From the NCBI RefSeq assembly GCF_022436675.1, contig NZ_JAKUJZ010000005.1:454576-518575 (forward strand): DNA of 64,000 nucleotides, read 5' to 3'. Source of the DNA: Rheinheimera hassiensis (GTDB taxonomy: Bacteria; Pseudomonadota; Gammaproteobacteria; Enterobacterales; Alteromonadaceae). The position numbers and the translations under genes were made by a program. Numbering within the stretch: the first letter of the stretch is position 1; each line of letters opens with the position of its first letter. This document shows positions 40,352 to 49,798 of this stretch, one piece after another. Below the pieces are notes generated by a model. The model searched no databases, was not told where the DNA came from, and saw only the letters and a program-made list of their open reading frames with translations.

Positions 40352-41188
40352 TCAGAAGCTATATGTCAGATTCAAGCTGCCAGCGGGTGATGTTTCTCGT
40401 TGAACAATCGAGCTATCACGTGCATCGCCAGCCAACTGCGTAACCCCAGCTGAGGCAACCACGCTCCAGCTTCTGTTGAGCTTGTGCATCCAGTCTATAT
40501 TCAGTGAATAGGCATAGATCCCAGATTCGGCATCATGTCGAGCAAACCCCGATGCGGCCGACTGTGATGCACTTACCCCGTAGTAAGTCTGCATGTACTT
40601 GCTGGTACCCCAACTGCCCGTCAGCGCCAGCGTCACGGAGTTGTTCGACGACGTATAGAGCGGGCTGATAATGCCGAAGTGCAGGGCCGCACCGTTGTTG
40701 CGCTGAGAAATCGGCACCTCAGCCAGCAACTGCAGATTAAGCCAGTCGGTTACCTCGTACCCCAGGCCAAGCACACTGATCGCAGAGCCTTTGACGTCGC
40801 CCAAGCCTCGCAAATAGTCGCTGCCGTAGCTGGTCGAGTCGCTGTCGACGTCACGATCCTTACGGCCTGCGCGATAGCTCAGCACAGCCCTGTAATTCAA
40901 CTTGCCGATGCTGTTGCCATAGCCTATTCCACTGGTGGTGCTGACGAAGAAACCATTTACCATGGAGTAATCAAGTACCAGTGCAGCCATAGCTCGGTTT
41001 TCATCCGAACCGGAGTAACGTGGCGCGACGTCCACGCCTCCGCCCAAGGTCAACTCGTTACCCTGCTTCGCTTCGGCCGCCAGTATTGGGGTGACCAGCA
41101 ACGCCAAGGCAGTTCCCAGCAACATTTGTTTCAGGCTTCGACCTGAGAGTGAATAGGGAAACTTATGACGCAGTTCGATGTTTCTCAT
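40352..41188 (-). CDS. MipA/OmpV family outer membrane protein, copy 1
   Basis: The ATG at 41188 follows AAGGAAC. The 278-residue product has an extended N-region then a signal peptide (LLGTALALLVTPILAAEA), followed by MipA-like barrel strands: LTLGGGVDVAPRYSGSDENR, the YGNSIGKLNYRAVLSYR block, GLGYEVTDWLNLQLLAEVPI, YYGVSASQSAASGFARHDAE and a C-terminal strand SLNLTYSF. Divergent from an OmpR-type regulator and kinase. PmrA-like repeats lie between the genes, so it is probably a target of that system. Confidence 0.88.
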   Translation of the reverse strand: MRNIELRHKFPYSLSGRSLKQMLLGTALALLVTPILAAEAKQGNELTLGGGVDVAPRYSGSDENRAMAALVLDYSMVNGFFVSTTSGIGYGNSIGKLNYRAVLSYRAGRKDRDVDSDSTSYGSDYLRGLGDVKGSAISVLGLGYEVTDWLNLQLLAEVPISQRNNGAALHFGIISPLYTSSNNSVTLALTGSWGTSKYMQTYYGVSASQSAASGFARHDAESGIYAYSLNIDWMHKLNRSWSVVASAGVTQLAGDARDSSIVQRETSPAGSLNLTYSF

Positions 41189-41287
41189 TGAAGAGTTCCT
41201 TGTAGATCCAATGATTAAAATAAAAGCGGTTTTTAACCGCCGGAATGCTAAGTTTGAATGCACCCCCTAAAGTTCTCATGAGCCAGA

Positions 41288-41369
41288 AATGAAGAAACAA
41301 TGAAGCCAGTACTGGTGCTGCAAATCTGATGAATTTCCTATACCGCCCTTTTCTTAAGGCGTTCTTCAT
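41288..41369. promoter_or_regulatory. Two PmrA-like direct-repeat operators between mipA copy 1 and its regulator
   Basis: On the minus strand CTTCATT-GTTT-CTTCATT (41305-41288), 100 bp upstream of the MipA start. On the plus strand CTTAAGG-CGTT-CTTCATT (41353-41370), 23 bp upstream of the regulator's GTG. Both are tandem 7-mers with 11-bp period, each pointing toward the gene it precedes, as PmrA/QseB-type regulators bind. Confidence 0.6.
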
Positions 41370-41392
41370 TTACTGTTGATACAATTGCCATT

Positions 41393-42070
41393 GTGAAAAT
41401 TCTCCTGATCGAAGACGACCTGGATCTCGGCAATGGCGTACGTATTGCTCTTGTAGATCAAGGGTTAGATGTCATATGGGTTCGCCGCAAAGAGGATGCG
41501 CTTCAGCAACTCGATGCCTGCGCGCCAGAACTTGTGTTGCTCGACCTCGGACTACCCGATGGCGATGGCATGAGCCTAATGACATGCTTGCGTCAGCAAT
41601 TCAAAGGTATTCCCGTAATCATCCTGACTGCGCGAGGCACTCTGCACGATCGTCTATGTGGGCTGGATGCTGGTGCGGACGACTATCTTGTCAAACCTTT
41701 TGTTCTCGCCGAGTTGTTGGCTCGGGTGAGAGCACTTGCGCGACGCAGTTACGGTTTTGAGAATGAGACGATAGAAGTTCGAGGATTATCGCTTCATGTG
41801 CCGACTCGTCGCGTGACAGTACGTGAACGAAATATGGATTTGACGGCAAGTGAATATACGTTGCTTGAGCTATTAATGTTGCGCACCGACCGTGTACTTA
41901 CACGCCGATTTCTGGAAGAAAGGATATTCGGTACAAAAGACAACTTAAGCAATGCTCTCGATGTGCATATGGGTAATTTGCGGCGCAAAATCGGCGACGG
42001 TTATGTGCGAACGGTGCGAGGCGTAGGGTATGTCATTGATACCGTACCGATCCAGAAGGGGGCAGGCTGA
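41393..42070 (+). CDS. OmpR/PhoB-family response regulator (PmrA/QseB-like)
   Basis: Starts at GTG 41393 (MKILLIEDDLDLGNGVRIAL). The 225-residue product has a receiver (1-115; acceptor Asp in VLLDLGLPDGDG, ILTARGTLHDRL, DDYLVKPF) and a winged-helix DNA-binding domain (about 125-220; LTASEYTLLELLMLRTDRVL, VHMGNLRRKIGDGYVRTVRG, VGYVI). This arrangement resembles PmrA/QseB. It overlaps the kinase start by 1 bp. It has PmrA-like repeats upstream of itself and of mipA. Confidence 0.93.
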   Translation: MKILLIEDDLDLGNGVRIALVDQGLDVIWVRRKEDALQQLDACAPELVLLDLGLPDGDGMSLMTCLRQQFKGIPVIILTARGTLHDRLCGLDAGADDYLVKPFVLAELLARVRALARRSYGFENETIEVRGLSLHVPTRRVTVRERNMDLTASEYTLLELLMLRTDRVLTRRFLEERIFGTKDNLSNALDVHMGNLRRKIGDGYVRTVRGVGYVIDTVPIQKGAG

Positions 42071-43458
42071 TGCGAAATTTTTGGCACCACCTGAGAACCC
42101 CAACGCTCGTACGGCGAATTATGTTCGCCCAAATGCTGCTGCTTACACTGCTTTGGTGTGTTTTCCTGACTTACATTCTGTGGGAGGACTTGCGCAGTCC
42201 TAATATGCTATCGGGCAGCAAGACTTACGAAACCATTATTACACTGATTGATCGTATGGATGATCGTCCGCAGGATCGAAACGCTGTACTAGAAGACTTC
42301 AGCAAAGCGTTACGTGAAGGTTATGGTGGCGGTGAAGACCCAGCAATTTCCATCAGCCTAATCGTTCGGAAGAATAAAGAGATTATTTATTCATCTGATG
42401 GCGCTCCAACAAGTGTGACAAACACAAAGTATGGAGAAATTCAACGCATTCAAAGTGAGGGCCGCACTTGGGTTGGCCGCACCCAGAAGTCGGAGGAGTC
42501 CGACGCAGAGGTAACACTCGTCACACCGGCTGGAGACTGGAATTTATTTATATACCTGAACTCGCGCGGCTATTACATATTGCCGCTGCTGGTATGCATT
42601 CCTTTTCTTTTATTTCCCGCCTGGTTGTCAATCCGTATTGCAATGCGCCCCTGGAACAAGGTGGTGCATGAAGTTTCCTTGCGAACGCCAGAAGATCTAT
42701 CCCCCTTAAAAGATGGGCCAAAGCACATGGAGCTTCGCCAAATGGTAGACGCCATTAATGTGTTTCTTGCCAGGGTGCGAGAAAGTACTGAAAGGGAACG
42801 CATTTTTATTGCAGATGCCGCTCACGAGCTACGTACTCCCTTGGCTGCGATGCGCATCAATGTTGAGGCTTTGCAGTCCTACGTAAGCAGCGATAGTCAG
42901 CAAGAGTTACTTGCAGGAATTATCCGCAGTAATAGCCGTGCGGCTCGTCTCGTCAATCAGTTGCTGCTGATGATGCATAGCGAAGCGCCCATTGACACAG
43001 TAGTGGTGCCCGTGCCGCTGACGACGCTGGTACAAGAGCGAATGGCTGCGCTGGCGCCGCTAGCTGCTGAACGTAGGATTGAGCTTGAATTCTACTCGCA
43101 TGATGAAGTCTGGATTACAGGTATCAGAGAGCGCCTGATGTCGTTAATCGACAATTTAATTGAGAACGCAGTGAAGTACAGCCCCGAGGGCGGACGGGTT
43201 GAGGTAGATATACGGGCACTGGATAAATCCGCACAACTGCGTGTTTCAGATGCAGGCCCTGGCATTTCCGCTGAATTGAGGGAGCGCGTATTCGATAGGT
43301 TTTTTCGTGACCCCAATCAGATGCAAAGCGGAAGTGGATTAGGGCTTGCAATAGTCAAAGCAGTTGCACAACAACATAACAGTAACGTTTGCCTAAACAC
43401 CTCTGCAGAGGGTGGGCTCATGGTTACCATTGAATTCCCAAATCAAAACTCCACCTGA
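42070..43458 (+). CDS. Sensor histidine kinase (PmrB/QseC-like)
   Basis: The 462-residue protein has membrane helix 1 (about 15-38), a periplasmic sensor of about 125 residues, membrane helix 2 (about 165-190), a HisKA domain with FIADAAHELRTPLAAMRINVE (His near 252) and a HATPase domain with NLIENAVKYSPEGG, VSDAGPGIS and GSGLGLAIVKAVA. All catalytic motifs are present. Pairs with the regulator just upstream; the sensed signal is unknown. Confidence 0.92.
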   Translation: MRNFWHHLRTPTLVRRIMFAQMLLLTLLWCVFLTYILWEDLRSPNMLSGSKTYETIITLIDRMDDRPQDRNAVLEDFSKALREGYGGGEDPAISISLIVRKNKEIIYSSDGAPTSVTNTKYGEIQRIQSEGRTWVGRTQKSEESDAEVTLVTPAGDWNLFIYLNSRGYYILPLLVCIPFLLFPAWLSIRIAMRPWNKVVHEVSLRTPEDLSPLKDGPKHMELRQMVDAINVFLARVRESTERERIFIADAAHELRTPLAAMRINVEALQSYVSSDSQQELLAGIIRSNSRAARLVNQLLLMMHSEAPIDTVVVPVPLTTLVQERMAALAPLAAERRIELEFYSHDEVWITGIRERLMSLIDNLIENAVKYSPEGGRVEVDIRALDKSAQLRVSDAGPGISAELRERVFDRFFRDPNQMQSGSGLGLAIVKAVAQQHNSNVCLNTSAEGGLMVTIEFPNQNST

Positions 43459-43471
43459 AAGAATACACGAC

Positions 43472-43588
43472 ATGAATCTCAAGCCTGTCGGGGGGGTATC
43501 TACGGGAATAATGGAATTTCAATTGAAATACCTAACCATGGCTATAATAGTATTTCCGATATCAATCATCGGATGTGCCACCGGTTAA
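43472..43588 (+). pseudogene. Truncated lipoprotein gene at an insertion junction
   Basis: A 38-codon frame starts 13 bp after the kinase stop codon and ends MAIIVFPISIIGCATG-stop, a complete lipoprotein signal with lipobox IIGC but almost no mature protein. The stop codon lies at the junction with the SRPBCC remnant. It looks like the start of a third gene of the regulator-kinase operon cut off when the flanking DNA was joined. The gene's identity is unknown; efflux outer-membrane factors often start so. Confidence 0.5.
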
Positions 43589-43593
43589 GCTGG

Positions 43594-43735
43594 CAAAGCG
43601 ATAATTTTTTCGAACGCCGGTGCCAAGCTGGTTACCTGTTCGCTATCAAAATCATCTTGGCCATTAATGGTAAAACCCAGATGTTTAATCGAGACCAGTT
43701 CCAGCGGTATATGCTCAGTAATAGTCCTACCAGGC
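43594..43735 (-). pseudogene. Decayed partial copy of the SRPBCC gene
   Basis: Bases 43611-43722 match 39848-39959 (residues about 67-103 of the SRPBCC protein) with about seven or eight differences in 112 bp. The encoded text reads NGQDDFDSEQVTS in both. Weaker similarity extends to about 43735 with a one-base deletion and to about 43595 with a one-base insertion in an A-run, so both ends are frameshifted. No start or stop codons of the original gene remain. Confidence 0.8.
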
Positions 43736-43793
43736 TGACACAGAATATTGAACACCCTCTCCAGCGCCGTGCAAAAATGTTATTTTGTTCATT

Positions 43794-43855
43794 CTCAATG
43801 CGGTTGTATGGCTTATTAGTTTGGCGACCGATCTGATCGCGCAAACCGCATTGAG
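43794..43855. repeat. 12-bp inverted repeat between SRPBCC remnant and MFS gene
   Basis: CTCAATGCGGTT (43794-43805) pairs perfectly with AACCGCATTGAG (43844-43855) over a 38-nt centre. No T-run follows. The rest of the 43736-43944 gap shows no gene. It may be the remnant of a small mobile element or a terminator for the MFS gene, which ends at 43945 on the minus strand. Confidence 0.55.
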
Positions 43856-43944
43856 TTCCTTTCGCTTGGTGATCTACTGTTAGGAACAGTTATTTAGGAC
43901 AAGTTAATAAAAGGCAACCCTAAACAAACCAATTCAAACTATCT

Positions 43945-45183
43945 TTAAATTTGTCTCACTTGAGCTTCCGATAAGCTATCTTTGAATAAGTCAGTTCGAA
44001 CTCGTAAACTTATGAAAATTGCAGCCAGCAACATAATACTAGCGGCAGCTATAAAAACTCCCGCAATGCCACTCAGTCCAAAAATAAGCCCCCCTATAGC
44101 TGCCCCCAATGCAATCGATGACTGCACAGCGGCAACTACCATCCCTCCTGCGGTTTCAGCCTGATCAGGAACTACGCGAGTCACCCAGCTTGACCATGCA
44201 ACAGGAACACCACCAAATGCTAAGCCCCAAAGTGCAACTAACATCATCAATCCAATCCCTTGAACAGGAAGCAAGACTATACCGAATGCTGCTATACCTA
44301 CCAGTGCAGGCATAATGATCAAAGTAGCACGCAAACTACGCTCCATTAACCAGCCAGCTAACAGCGTGCCAAAGAAGTTGGCGATACCGAACCCCAAAAG
44401 CATCAAAGCCAAACCGTCTACACTGATATTAGAGACACTCTCTAAGGCAGGACGAATATAAGTGAACAAGGCAAACTGACCTGTATGAGCTAATACACAC
44501 CCCAGCATTCCCATCAAGATACCGGGACGACTTAATAACTCTATCACTGATGCACTCCGAACAATTTTACGTGGAGCCATACTAGGCAGTGTGAAAAGCT
44601 GAAAGATTAGCGTTAACACTCCCACTGCGGCGGCTGCCAGGAAAGCGCTACGCCAACCATATAGTCCTCCCAGATAACTGCCAAGAGGGACAGAAACCAC
44701 AGTCCCAACAGCTATACCACTGAAGATGATAGAAAGAGCACGGGGAACAAGTTTTGCTGGAACTAAACGCATAGCAACCGCGGCAGCCATACACCAAAAA
44801 CCCCCAAGAGCAAAGCCTAGCAAGACACGTATTACTAGTAGGAACACTAGGTTGGTAGACAAGGCTACAAGTAAATTAGAGGCGATCATCAATACGGTAA
44901 AGCCTAACAACACCACTCGTCGATCTAACATTCGAGTTAGACGTGGTACCAACAGACCAGCAAACAGGGCAACAACAGCTGTCACTGTCACCGCTTGACC
45001 TGCCAGCGCTTCAGAGACCCCAAGATCGGATGCCATTGGCGTAAGGAGACTGGCAGGAAGATATTCAGCGGTTAACAAGCCAAACACACCCATCGCCAGG
45101 GAAAGTACCGCCATCCATGCCGGATTTGATGGCACTTCGTCAGCCATGGGAGTTGACGCTGACTCCACCATTTCATTTTTCAT
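43945..45183 (-). CDS. MFS transporter, DHA1 family exporter
   Basis: The ATG at 45183 follows AGGGG. The 412-residue product has twelve predicted membrane helices, the motif-A-like LTRMLDRRVVLLG loop between helices 2 and 3, and motif C-like SGIAVGTVVSVPLGSYLGG in helix 5, which mark drug/proton antiporters. It resembles the NepI/AraJ group (nucleoside, sugar or drug efflux); the substrate is unknown. The 101 bp to the divergent AraC gene must contain both promoters, so the regulator probably controls this exporter. Confidence 0.87.
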   Translation of the reverse strand: MKNEMVESASTPMADEVPSNPAWMAVLSLAMGVFGLLTAEYLPASLLTPMASDLGVSEALAGQAVTVTAVVALFAGLLVPRLTRMLDRRVVLLGFTVLMIASNLLVALSTNLVFLLVIRVLLGFALGGFWCMAAAVAMRLVPAKLVPRALSIIFSGIAVGTVVSVPLGSYLGGLYGWRSAFLAAAAVGVLTLIFQLFTLPSMAPRKIVRSASVIELLSRPGILMGMLGCVLAHTGQFALFTYIRPALESVSNISVDGLALMLLGFGIANFFGTLLAGWLMERSLRATLIIMPALVGIAAFGIVLLPVQGIGLMMLVALWGLAFGGVPVAWSSWVTRVVPDQAETAGGMVVAAVQSSIALGAAIGGLIFGLSGIAGVFIAAASIMLLAAIFISLRVRTDLFKDSLSEAQVRQI

Positions 45184-45284
45184 TTCAAGACCCCTAGACA
45201 TTAAAAAAACACCTCGAAAGTCTAGAGCTAAAGAGTAGGATGATCTATGATTGATACTCCCTAGTTTTTGACCGAAACCCCTCA

Positions 45285-46244
45285 ATGAAAGAAAGTAAAC
45301 AATTTGCTATACCCTCTGAACTCATCAGCGAGCTATTAACTGGCCTGCGTTTGCGCGGCATTCAATACCGCCGTATTCAGACTGGACCTACTTTTGGTTT
45401 AGCATTTAATTCAAGACCGGGACACGCTTACTTTCACTACGTGGCAGTGGGGACAGCTTTACTAAGAATAAAAGAAGGCACTCAACACGAGCTCTCGGCA
45501 GGCAGTGCTGTGTTCATACCTCAAGGGGCGGAGCATCAATTAATATCGAGCACACAAATCTCAGGTCAAGAGATCAACGAGTTTACCTCTGCCCCATTGG
45601 GAGACACAGTTAGTGGTGTAGATACATGCCCAAGCACCCACTCGACACCAAGCGCTATCATTTTCTACGGTTGTATGGAATTCGATCTTGGCGGCATGTA
45701 TGAAATCAGAAAACTAATGCCTGACGTGATGATGGCAGATACACGTGGACAAACATATCCAGATTTAGTGGGAATATTAGACGCCATGAAACGAGAAATT
45801 TGCTCAGGCCGTATAGGCTTCGCTGGAATACTCGCCAGATTAGCCGAAGTGGGAGCATCAATGATCGTACGCGGATGGGTTGAAAATGGCAGTGAGAATG
45901 CTTCAGGCCTTATCTGTGCACTACGCGACCCACGTCTCGCTCCTGCAATATTAGCGCTACATCGCCAACCAGGTAGACAATGGACTGTTTCAGCGTTAGC
46001 GGCTGAGTCACATATTTCACGGTCGATCTTTGCACAACGATTTCAAGACACAATTGGCGTCCCGCCGCTACGCTATGCAACAACTCTGCGAATGCGCCTT
46101 GCTCACCTATGGTTAACTCGCGAAAAGATCTCTATCGACGTTGTAGCTCAGCGTCTGGGCTATACTTCCCAAGCAGCTTTTAGCCGAGCTTTCAAACGCA
46201 TTAATGGTCACCCACCAGGCGCTAGTCGACATTTATCCATATAG
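45285..46244 (+). CDS. AraC-family transcriptional regulator with cupin domain
   Basis: The 319-residue protein has an N-terminal AraC-binding cupin (Cupin_6 type, about 10-190; HYVAVGTALLRIKEGTQHEL, SAGSAVFIPQGAEH) and C-terminal double HTH (about 215-315; WTVSALAAESHISRSIFAQR, DTIGVPPLRYATTLRMRLAH, IDVVAQRLGYTSQAAFSRAF, KRINGHPPGASRH). This cupin/AraC type is usually a local activator of a divergent exporter or oxidoreductase. Here the MFS exporter is divergent. Confidence 0.92.
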   Translation: MKESKQFAIPSELISELLTGLRLRGIQYRRIQTGPTFGLAFNSRPGHAYFHYVAVGTALLRIKEGTQHELSAGSAVFIPQGAEHQLISSTQISGQEINEFTSAPLGDTVSGVDTCPSTHSTPSAIIFYGCMEFDLGGMYEIRKLMPDVMMADTRGQTYPDLVGILDAMKREICSGRIGFAGILARLAEVGASMIVRGWVENGSENASGLICALRDPRLAPAILALHRQPGRQWTVSALAAESHISRSIFAQRFQDTIGVPPLRYATTLRMRLAHLWLTREKISIDVVAQRLGYTSQAAFSRAFKRINGHPPGASRHLSI

Positions 46245-46481
46245 TTTATAAATTTTCTGCCTGTAACACAGCTGCCTTTTAAGCTATTAAAATCGTTATT
46301 CATCAGGATATCAGAAAGTAAAAGTGCCTCTACTATTTATCACCTATGAACCTTATAAAACCTACCAACAAAGCTCGCTATCTCTCCATTCCGTTCCTTT
46401 TGCTTCTTTTGGTCGCAGTCGAAGTACCTCTCGACATCAAACGCATGTTTCTTTAGATAGCGAGCTTAACCGTTAGATAAC
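46245..46481. other. Gene-free stretch with a 13-bp inverted repeat
   Basis: AAGCTCGCTATCT (46371-46383) and AGATAGCGAGCTT (46455-46467) are perfect complements 71 nt apart. Just outside them lie CCAAC on the left and GTTAGAT on the right, so the whole looks like an integron attC site, downstream of the AraC gene in the expected orientation. No coding region is seen. Confidence 0.45.
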
Positions 46482-46507
46482 AAAAAGCCCGCTAGAAAGC
46501 GGGCTTT
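46482..46507 (-). terminator. Intrinsic terminator after guaA
   Basis: AAAAGCCCGCT-AGAA-AGCGGGCTTT, 45 bp past the guaA stop codon. Confidence 0.85.
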
Positions 46508-46552
46508 AGAGTGTTTGTTGCTGTTCAGTGCAAGATGTTACCTAACGCTAAA

Positions 46553-48130
46553 TTACTCCCACTCAATCGTCGCTGGCGGCTTGCCGCTGATGTCATAAAC
46601 AACGCGGGATATACCGTTGATCTCATTGATAATACGGTTAGATACTTTACCCAGCAGCTCATAAGGCAGGTGTGCCCAGTGCGCGGTCATAAAGTCGATA
46701 GTTTCAACTGCACGCAGTGATACTACCCAATCGTACTTACGTGCATCACCCATAACGCCTACCGATTTTACCGGCAGGAATACCGCAAAGGCCTGGCTTA
46801 CTTTATGGTACAGCTCGGCTTTGTGCAGCTCTTCGATAAAGATCGCATCGGCGCGGCGCAGGATGTCGCAGTATTCTTTTTTGATCTCGCCCAGTACACG
46901 CACACCTAAACCCGGGCCCGGGAACGGGTGACGGTATAGCATGTCGTATGGCAGGCCCAGCTCTAAACCTACTTTGCGCACTTCGTCTTTAAACAGCTCG
47001 CGCAGAGGCTCTACCAGGCCCATCTTCATATGTGCCGGTAAGCCACCGACGTTATGGTGCGACTTAATCACGTGCGCTTTACCGGTGGCCGAGCCGGCTG
47101 ACTCGATCACGTCCGGGTAAATAGTACCCTGCGCCAGCCACTTGGCGTTTTCCAGCTTTTGCGCCTGCTCGTCGAACACTTCAACAAACACGCGGCCGAT
47201 AATTTTGCGCTTGGCTTCCGGCTCGTTTTCACCGGCTAAGGCATCAAGGAAGCGCTGTTCGGCTTCAACCTTGATAATGTTCAGGCCGAAATGGTCACCA
47301 AACATATCCATTACCTGCTTGCCTTCGTTTAAGCGCAGCAAGCCGTTATCAACAAACACACAGGTCAGGTTTTTACCGATAGCACGGTGCAGCAACATCG
47401 CCACCACTGAGCTGTCGACACCGCCGGACAAGCCCAGAATAACGCGGTCATCACCAATCTGCTGTTTTAAGCGGATAATGGCGTCTTCAATAATCGTTGC
47501 CGGTGTCCACAGTTTATCGCAACCACAGATATCCACCACGAAGTGCTCCAGCATGCGCTGGCCCTGGCGGGTGTGGGTAACTTCCGGGTGAAACTGCACG
47601 CCGTAGAACTGGCGGGCTTCATCTACCATACCGGCATGCGGGCAAGTAGTGGTGCTGGCACAGGTAATAAAACCGTCCGGTACCTGTACTACTTTGTCGC
47701 CGTGGCTCATCCACACATCTAACAGCGCATTGCCGCTGCTGCCGACATGGTCTTCAATTTTGGCAAACAGGTCATTCGCGGCTACCACTTCTACCTGAGC
47801 ATAACCAAACTCGCGCATATCCGAGCCCTGCACCTTGCCGCCCAGTTGCTCGGCCATGGTTTGCATGCCGTAGCAAATGCCCAGTACCGGTACACCGGCT
47901 TCAAACACATAGTGTGGCGCCCGTGGTGAGTTCAGCTCATGTACGCTTTCCGGGCCGCCGGATAAAATAATACCGGTGGGGTTAAAGTCACGAATTTGCG
48001 CTTCGGTAACGTCCCAGGCCCACAGCTCACAATACACGCCAATTTCGCGCACACGGCGGGCAATCAGCTGGGTATATTGCGAACCAAAATCGAGAATTAA
48101 GATGCGGTGGTGATGAATGTTTTTGTTCAT
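46553..48130 (-). CDS. guaA: GMP synthase (glutamine-hydrolysing)
   Basis: GuaA converts XMP to GMP. The 525-residue product has a class I glutamine amidotransferase domain (about 8-205; nucleophile Cys in [15 protein letters not shown], His/Glu in [11 protein letters not shown]), an ATP pyrophosphatase domain with the P-loop [16 protein letters not shown], and the C-terminal dimerization domain ending [14 protein letters not shown]. It follows guaB by 58 bp; that gap carries a short hairpin CGGCTGG/CCAGCCG. Confidence 0.98.
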   Translation of the reverse strand: MNKNIHHHRILILDFGSQYTQLIARRVREIGVYCELWAWDVTEAQIRDFNPTGIILSGGPESVHELNSPRAPHYVFEAGVPVLGICYGMQTMAEQLGGKVQGSDMREFGYAQVEVVAANDLFAKIEDHVGSSGNALLDVWMSHGDKVVQVPDGFITCASTTTCPHAGMVDEARQFYGVQFHPEVTHTRQGQRMLEHFVVDICGCDKLWTPATIIEDAIIRLKQQIGDDRVILGLSGGVDSSVVAMLLHRAIGKNLTCVFVDNGLLRLNEGKQVMDMFGDHFGLNIIKVEAEQRFLDALAGENEPEAKRKIIGRVFVEVFDEQAQKLENAKWLAQGTIYPDVIESAGSATGKAHVIKSHHNVGGLPAHMKMGLVEPLRELFKDEVRKVGLELGLPYDMLYRHPFPGPGLGVRVLGEIKKEYCDILRRADAIFIEELHKAELYHKVSQAFAVFLPVKSVGVMGDARKYDWVVSLRAVETIDFMTAHWAHLPYELLGKVSNRIINEINGISRVVYDISGKPPATIEWE

Positions 48131-48188
48131 AGCGACCTTTAAAAAGTAAAGCGGCTGGGGTTAGCCAGCCGATAAAACAGTAAACAGT

Positions 48189-49658
48189 TTAGCCTAAGCG
48201 GTAGTTGGGTGCTTCTTTGGTGATCTGCACATCGTGCACATGCGACTCGCCCATACCGGCCGAAGTAACCCGGACAAACTCCGGCTTGGTGCGCAGCTCG
48301 TCAATGGTTGGGCAACCGGTTAAGCCCATGGCGCTACGCAGGCCACCCATTTGCTGGTGGATAATGTTTTCCATCGGGCCTTTGTAGGCTACACGGCCTT
48401 CAATGCCTTCCGGTACCAGTTTCTCGGCGTTGTTGCTGCCCTGGAAATAACGGTCTGACGAGCCGTTACGCTGCGCCATCGCGCCCAGTGAACCCATACC
48501 ACGGTAAGATTTATAATAACGCCCCTGATACAGCTCTACTTCGCCCGGCGCTTCTTCGGTACCGGCAAACATAGAACCCACCATTACCAGGTTGGCACCA
48601 GCCACTAAAGCTTTGGCAATATCACCGGAAAAACGAATACCGCCATCGGCAATAATGGTTACATCCGTGCCGGCCACACCCATCGCCGCTTCAGAGATCG
48701 CTGTAATTTGCGGTACACCACAACCGGTAACAATACGGGTAGTACAGATAGAGCCCGGGCCAATGCCCACTTTTACTGCGTTAGCACCGGCTTCTGCCAA
48801 CGCTTTAGCGCCAGCTGCAGTCGCTACGTTACCGGCGACAATTTGTAAATCCGGGTACTGGGCACGGGTTTGTTTTACGCGGTCAATCACGCCTTGCGAG
48901 TGGCCGTGTGAGGTGTCTATCAGCAGAATATCAACACCGGCTTCTACCAGCGCGGCAATGCGCTCGTCGGTGCCCGGGCCCACGCCTACCGCTGCGCCTA
49001 CGCGCAAACGGCCTAATTCGTCTTTACAGGCGTTAGGCTTACTGGCGGCCTTGTAGTAATCACGTACGGTGATCAGACCTTTTAATTTAAATTCGCTATC
49101 AACTACCAGCACTTTTTCAATGCGGTGCTGGTGCATCTTTTTAAAGGCTTCTTCGCGCGGTGCCGTTTCCAGTACCGTGACTAAACGCTCGCGTGGCGTC
49201 ATCAGGCTGGAGACGATTTCGTTATTGTTGGCTTCAAAGCTCATATCGCGGCTGGTCAGCATGCCCACCAGATTATTGCTAGCATCCACCACCGGAAAAC
49301 CGGAGAAGCCACACTGCTGGGCCAACGCCTGCACTTCGCGGATACTCATATCCGGCGTTACCGTTACCGGGTCTGACACCACACCGCTTTCGTATTTTTT
49401 AACTTTACGAACGTTAGCGGCCTGCTCTTCGATGGTCATGTTTTTATGAATAAAACCTAAGCCACCTTCCTGTGCCAGCGCTATGGCTAAGCGGGCTTCG
49501 GTTACTGTGTCCATAGACGCAGAAACCATAGGAATATTCAGCGTGATGCTTTTAGTCAGTCGGGTGCGTAAATCGGCTGTATGAGGTAGAACACTGGAGT
49601 GCGCCGGCACCAATAACACGTCGTCAAAGGTAAGGGCTTCTTGTTTGATCCTGAGCAT
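48189..49658 (-). CDS. guaB: IMP dehydrogenase
   Basis: GuaB oxidises IMP to XMP, the first committed step to GMP. From the ATG at 49658 it has 489 residues, beginning [20 protein letters not shown] pair of CBS domains is inserted at about 95-205 ([36 protein letters not shown]), and the catalytic Cys is in [13 protein letters not shown], with the flap Arg/Tyr in [18 protein letters not shown]. The frame is open 16 codons further upstream but without homologue support. Confidence 0.98.
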   Translation of the reverse strand: MLRIKQEALTFDDVLLVPAHSSVLPHTADLRTRLTKSITLNIPMVSASMDTVTEARLAIALAQEGGLGFIHKNMTIEEQAANVRKVKKYESGVVSDPVTVTPDMSIREVQALAQQCGFSGFPVVDASNNLVGMLTSRDMSFEANNNEIVSSLMTPRERLVTVLETAPREEAFKKMHQHRIEKVLVVDSEFKLKGLITVRDYYKAASKPNACKDELGRLRVGAAVGVGPGTDERIAALVEAGVDILLIDTSHGHSQGVIDRVKQTRAQYPDLQIVAGNVATAAGAKALAEAGANAVKVGIGPGSICTTRIVTGCGVPQITAISEAAMGVAGTDVTIIADGGIRFSGDIAKALVAGANLVMVGSMFAGTEEAPGEVELYQGRYYKSYRGMGSLGAMAQRNGSSDRYFQGSNNAEKLVPEGIEGRVAYKGPMENIIHQQMGGLRSAMGLTGCPTIDELRTKPEFVRVTSAGMGESHVHDVQITKEAPNYRLG

Positions 49659-49798
49659 TGCAACAATCTCGCTGTGGCTGAAAAGATAGGGAATGTTGCG
49701 GCGCAATTTTAACGGTTTTACGCGCGTATCACAAACGCTTTTTTGTTTTATGTTACTCTAACGCTTTCGTTGTCAGGCCACCTGCTGGTACGTTTTTT

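Noticed and set aside
40321..43596. AAGCTGGCAA direct repeats as a transposition target duplication
   Set aside because: Ten bases is within chance for such a CTGGC-rich genome, no transposase or terminal inverted repeats were found, so only noted as a junction feature.
43573..43836. 87-codon plus-strand frame across the SRPBCC remnant
   Set aside because: The similarity to the SRPBCC protein is on the minus strand; the plus frame merely reads the complement.
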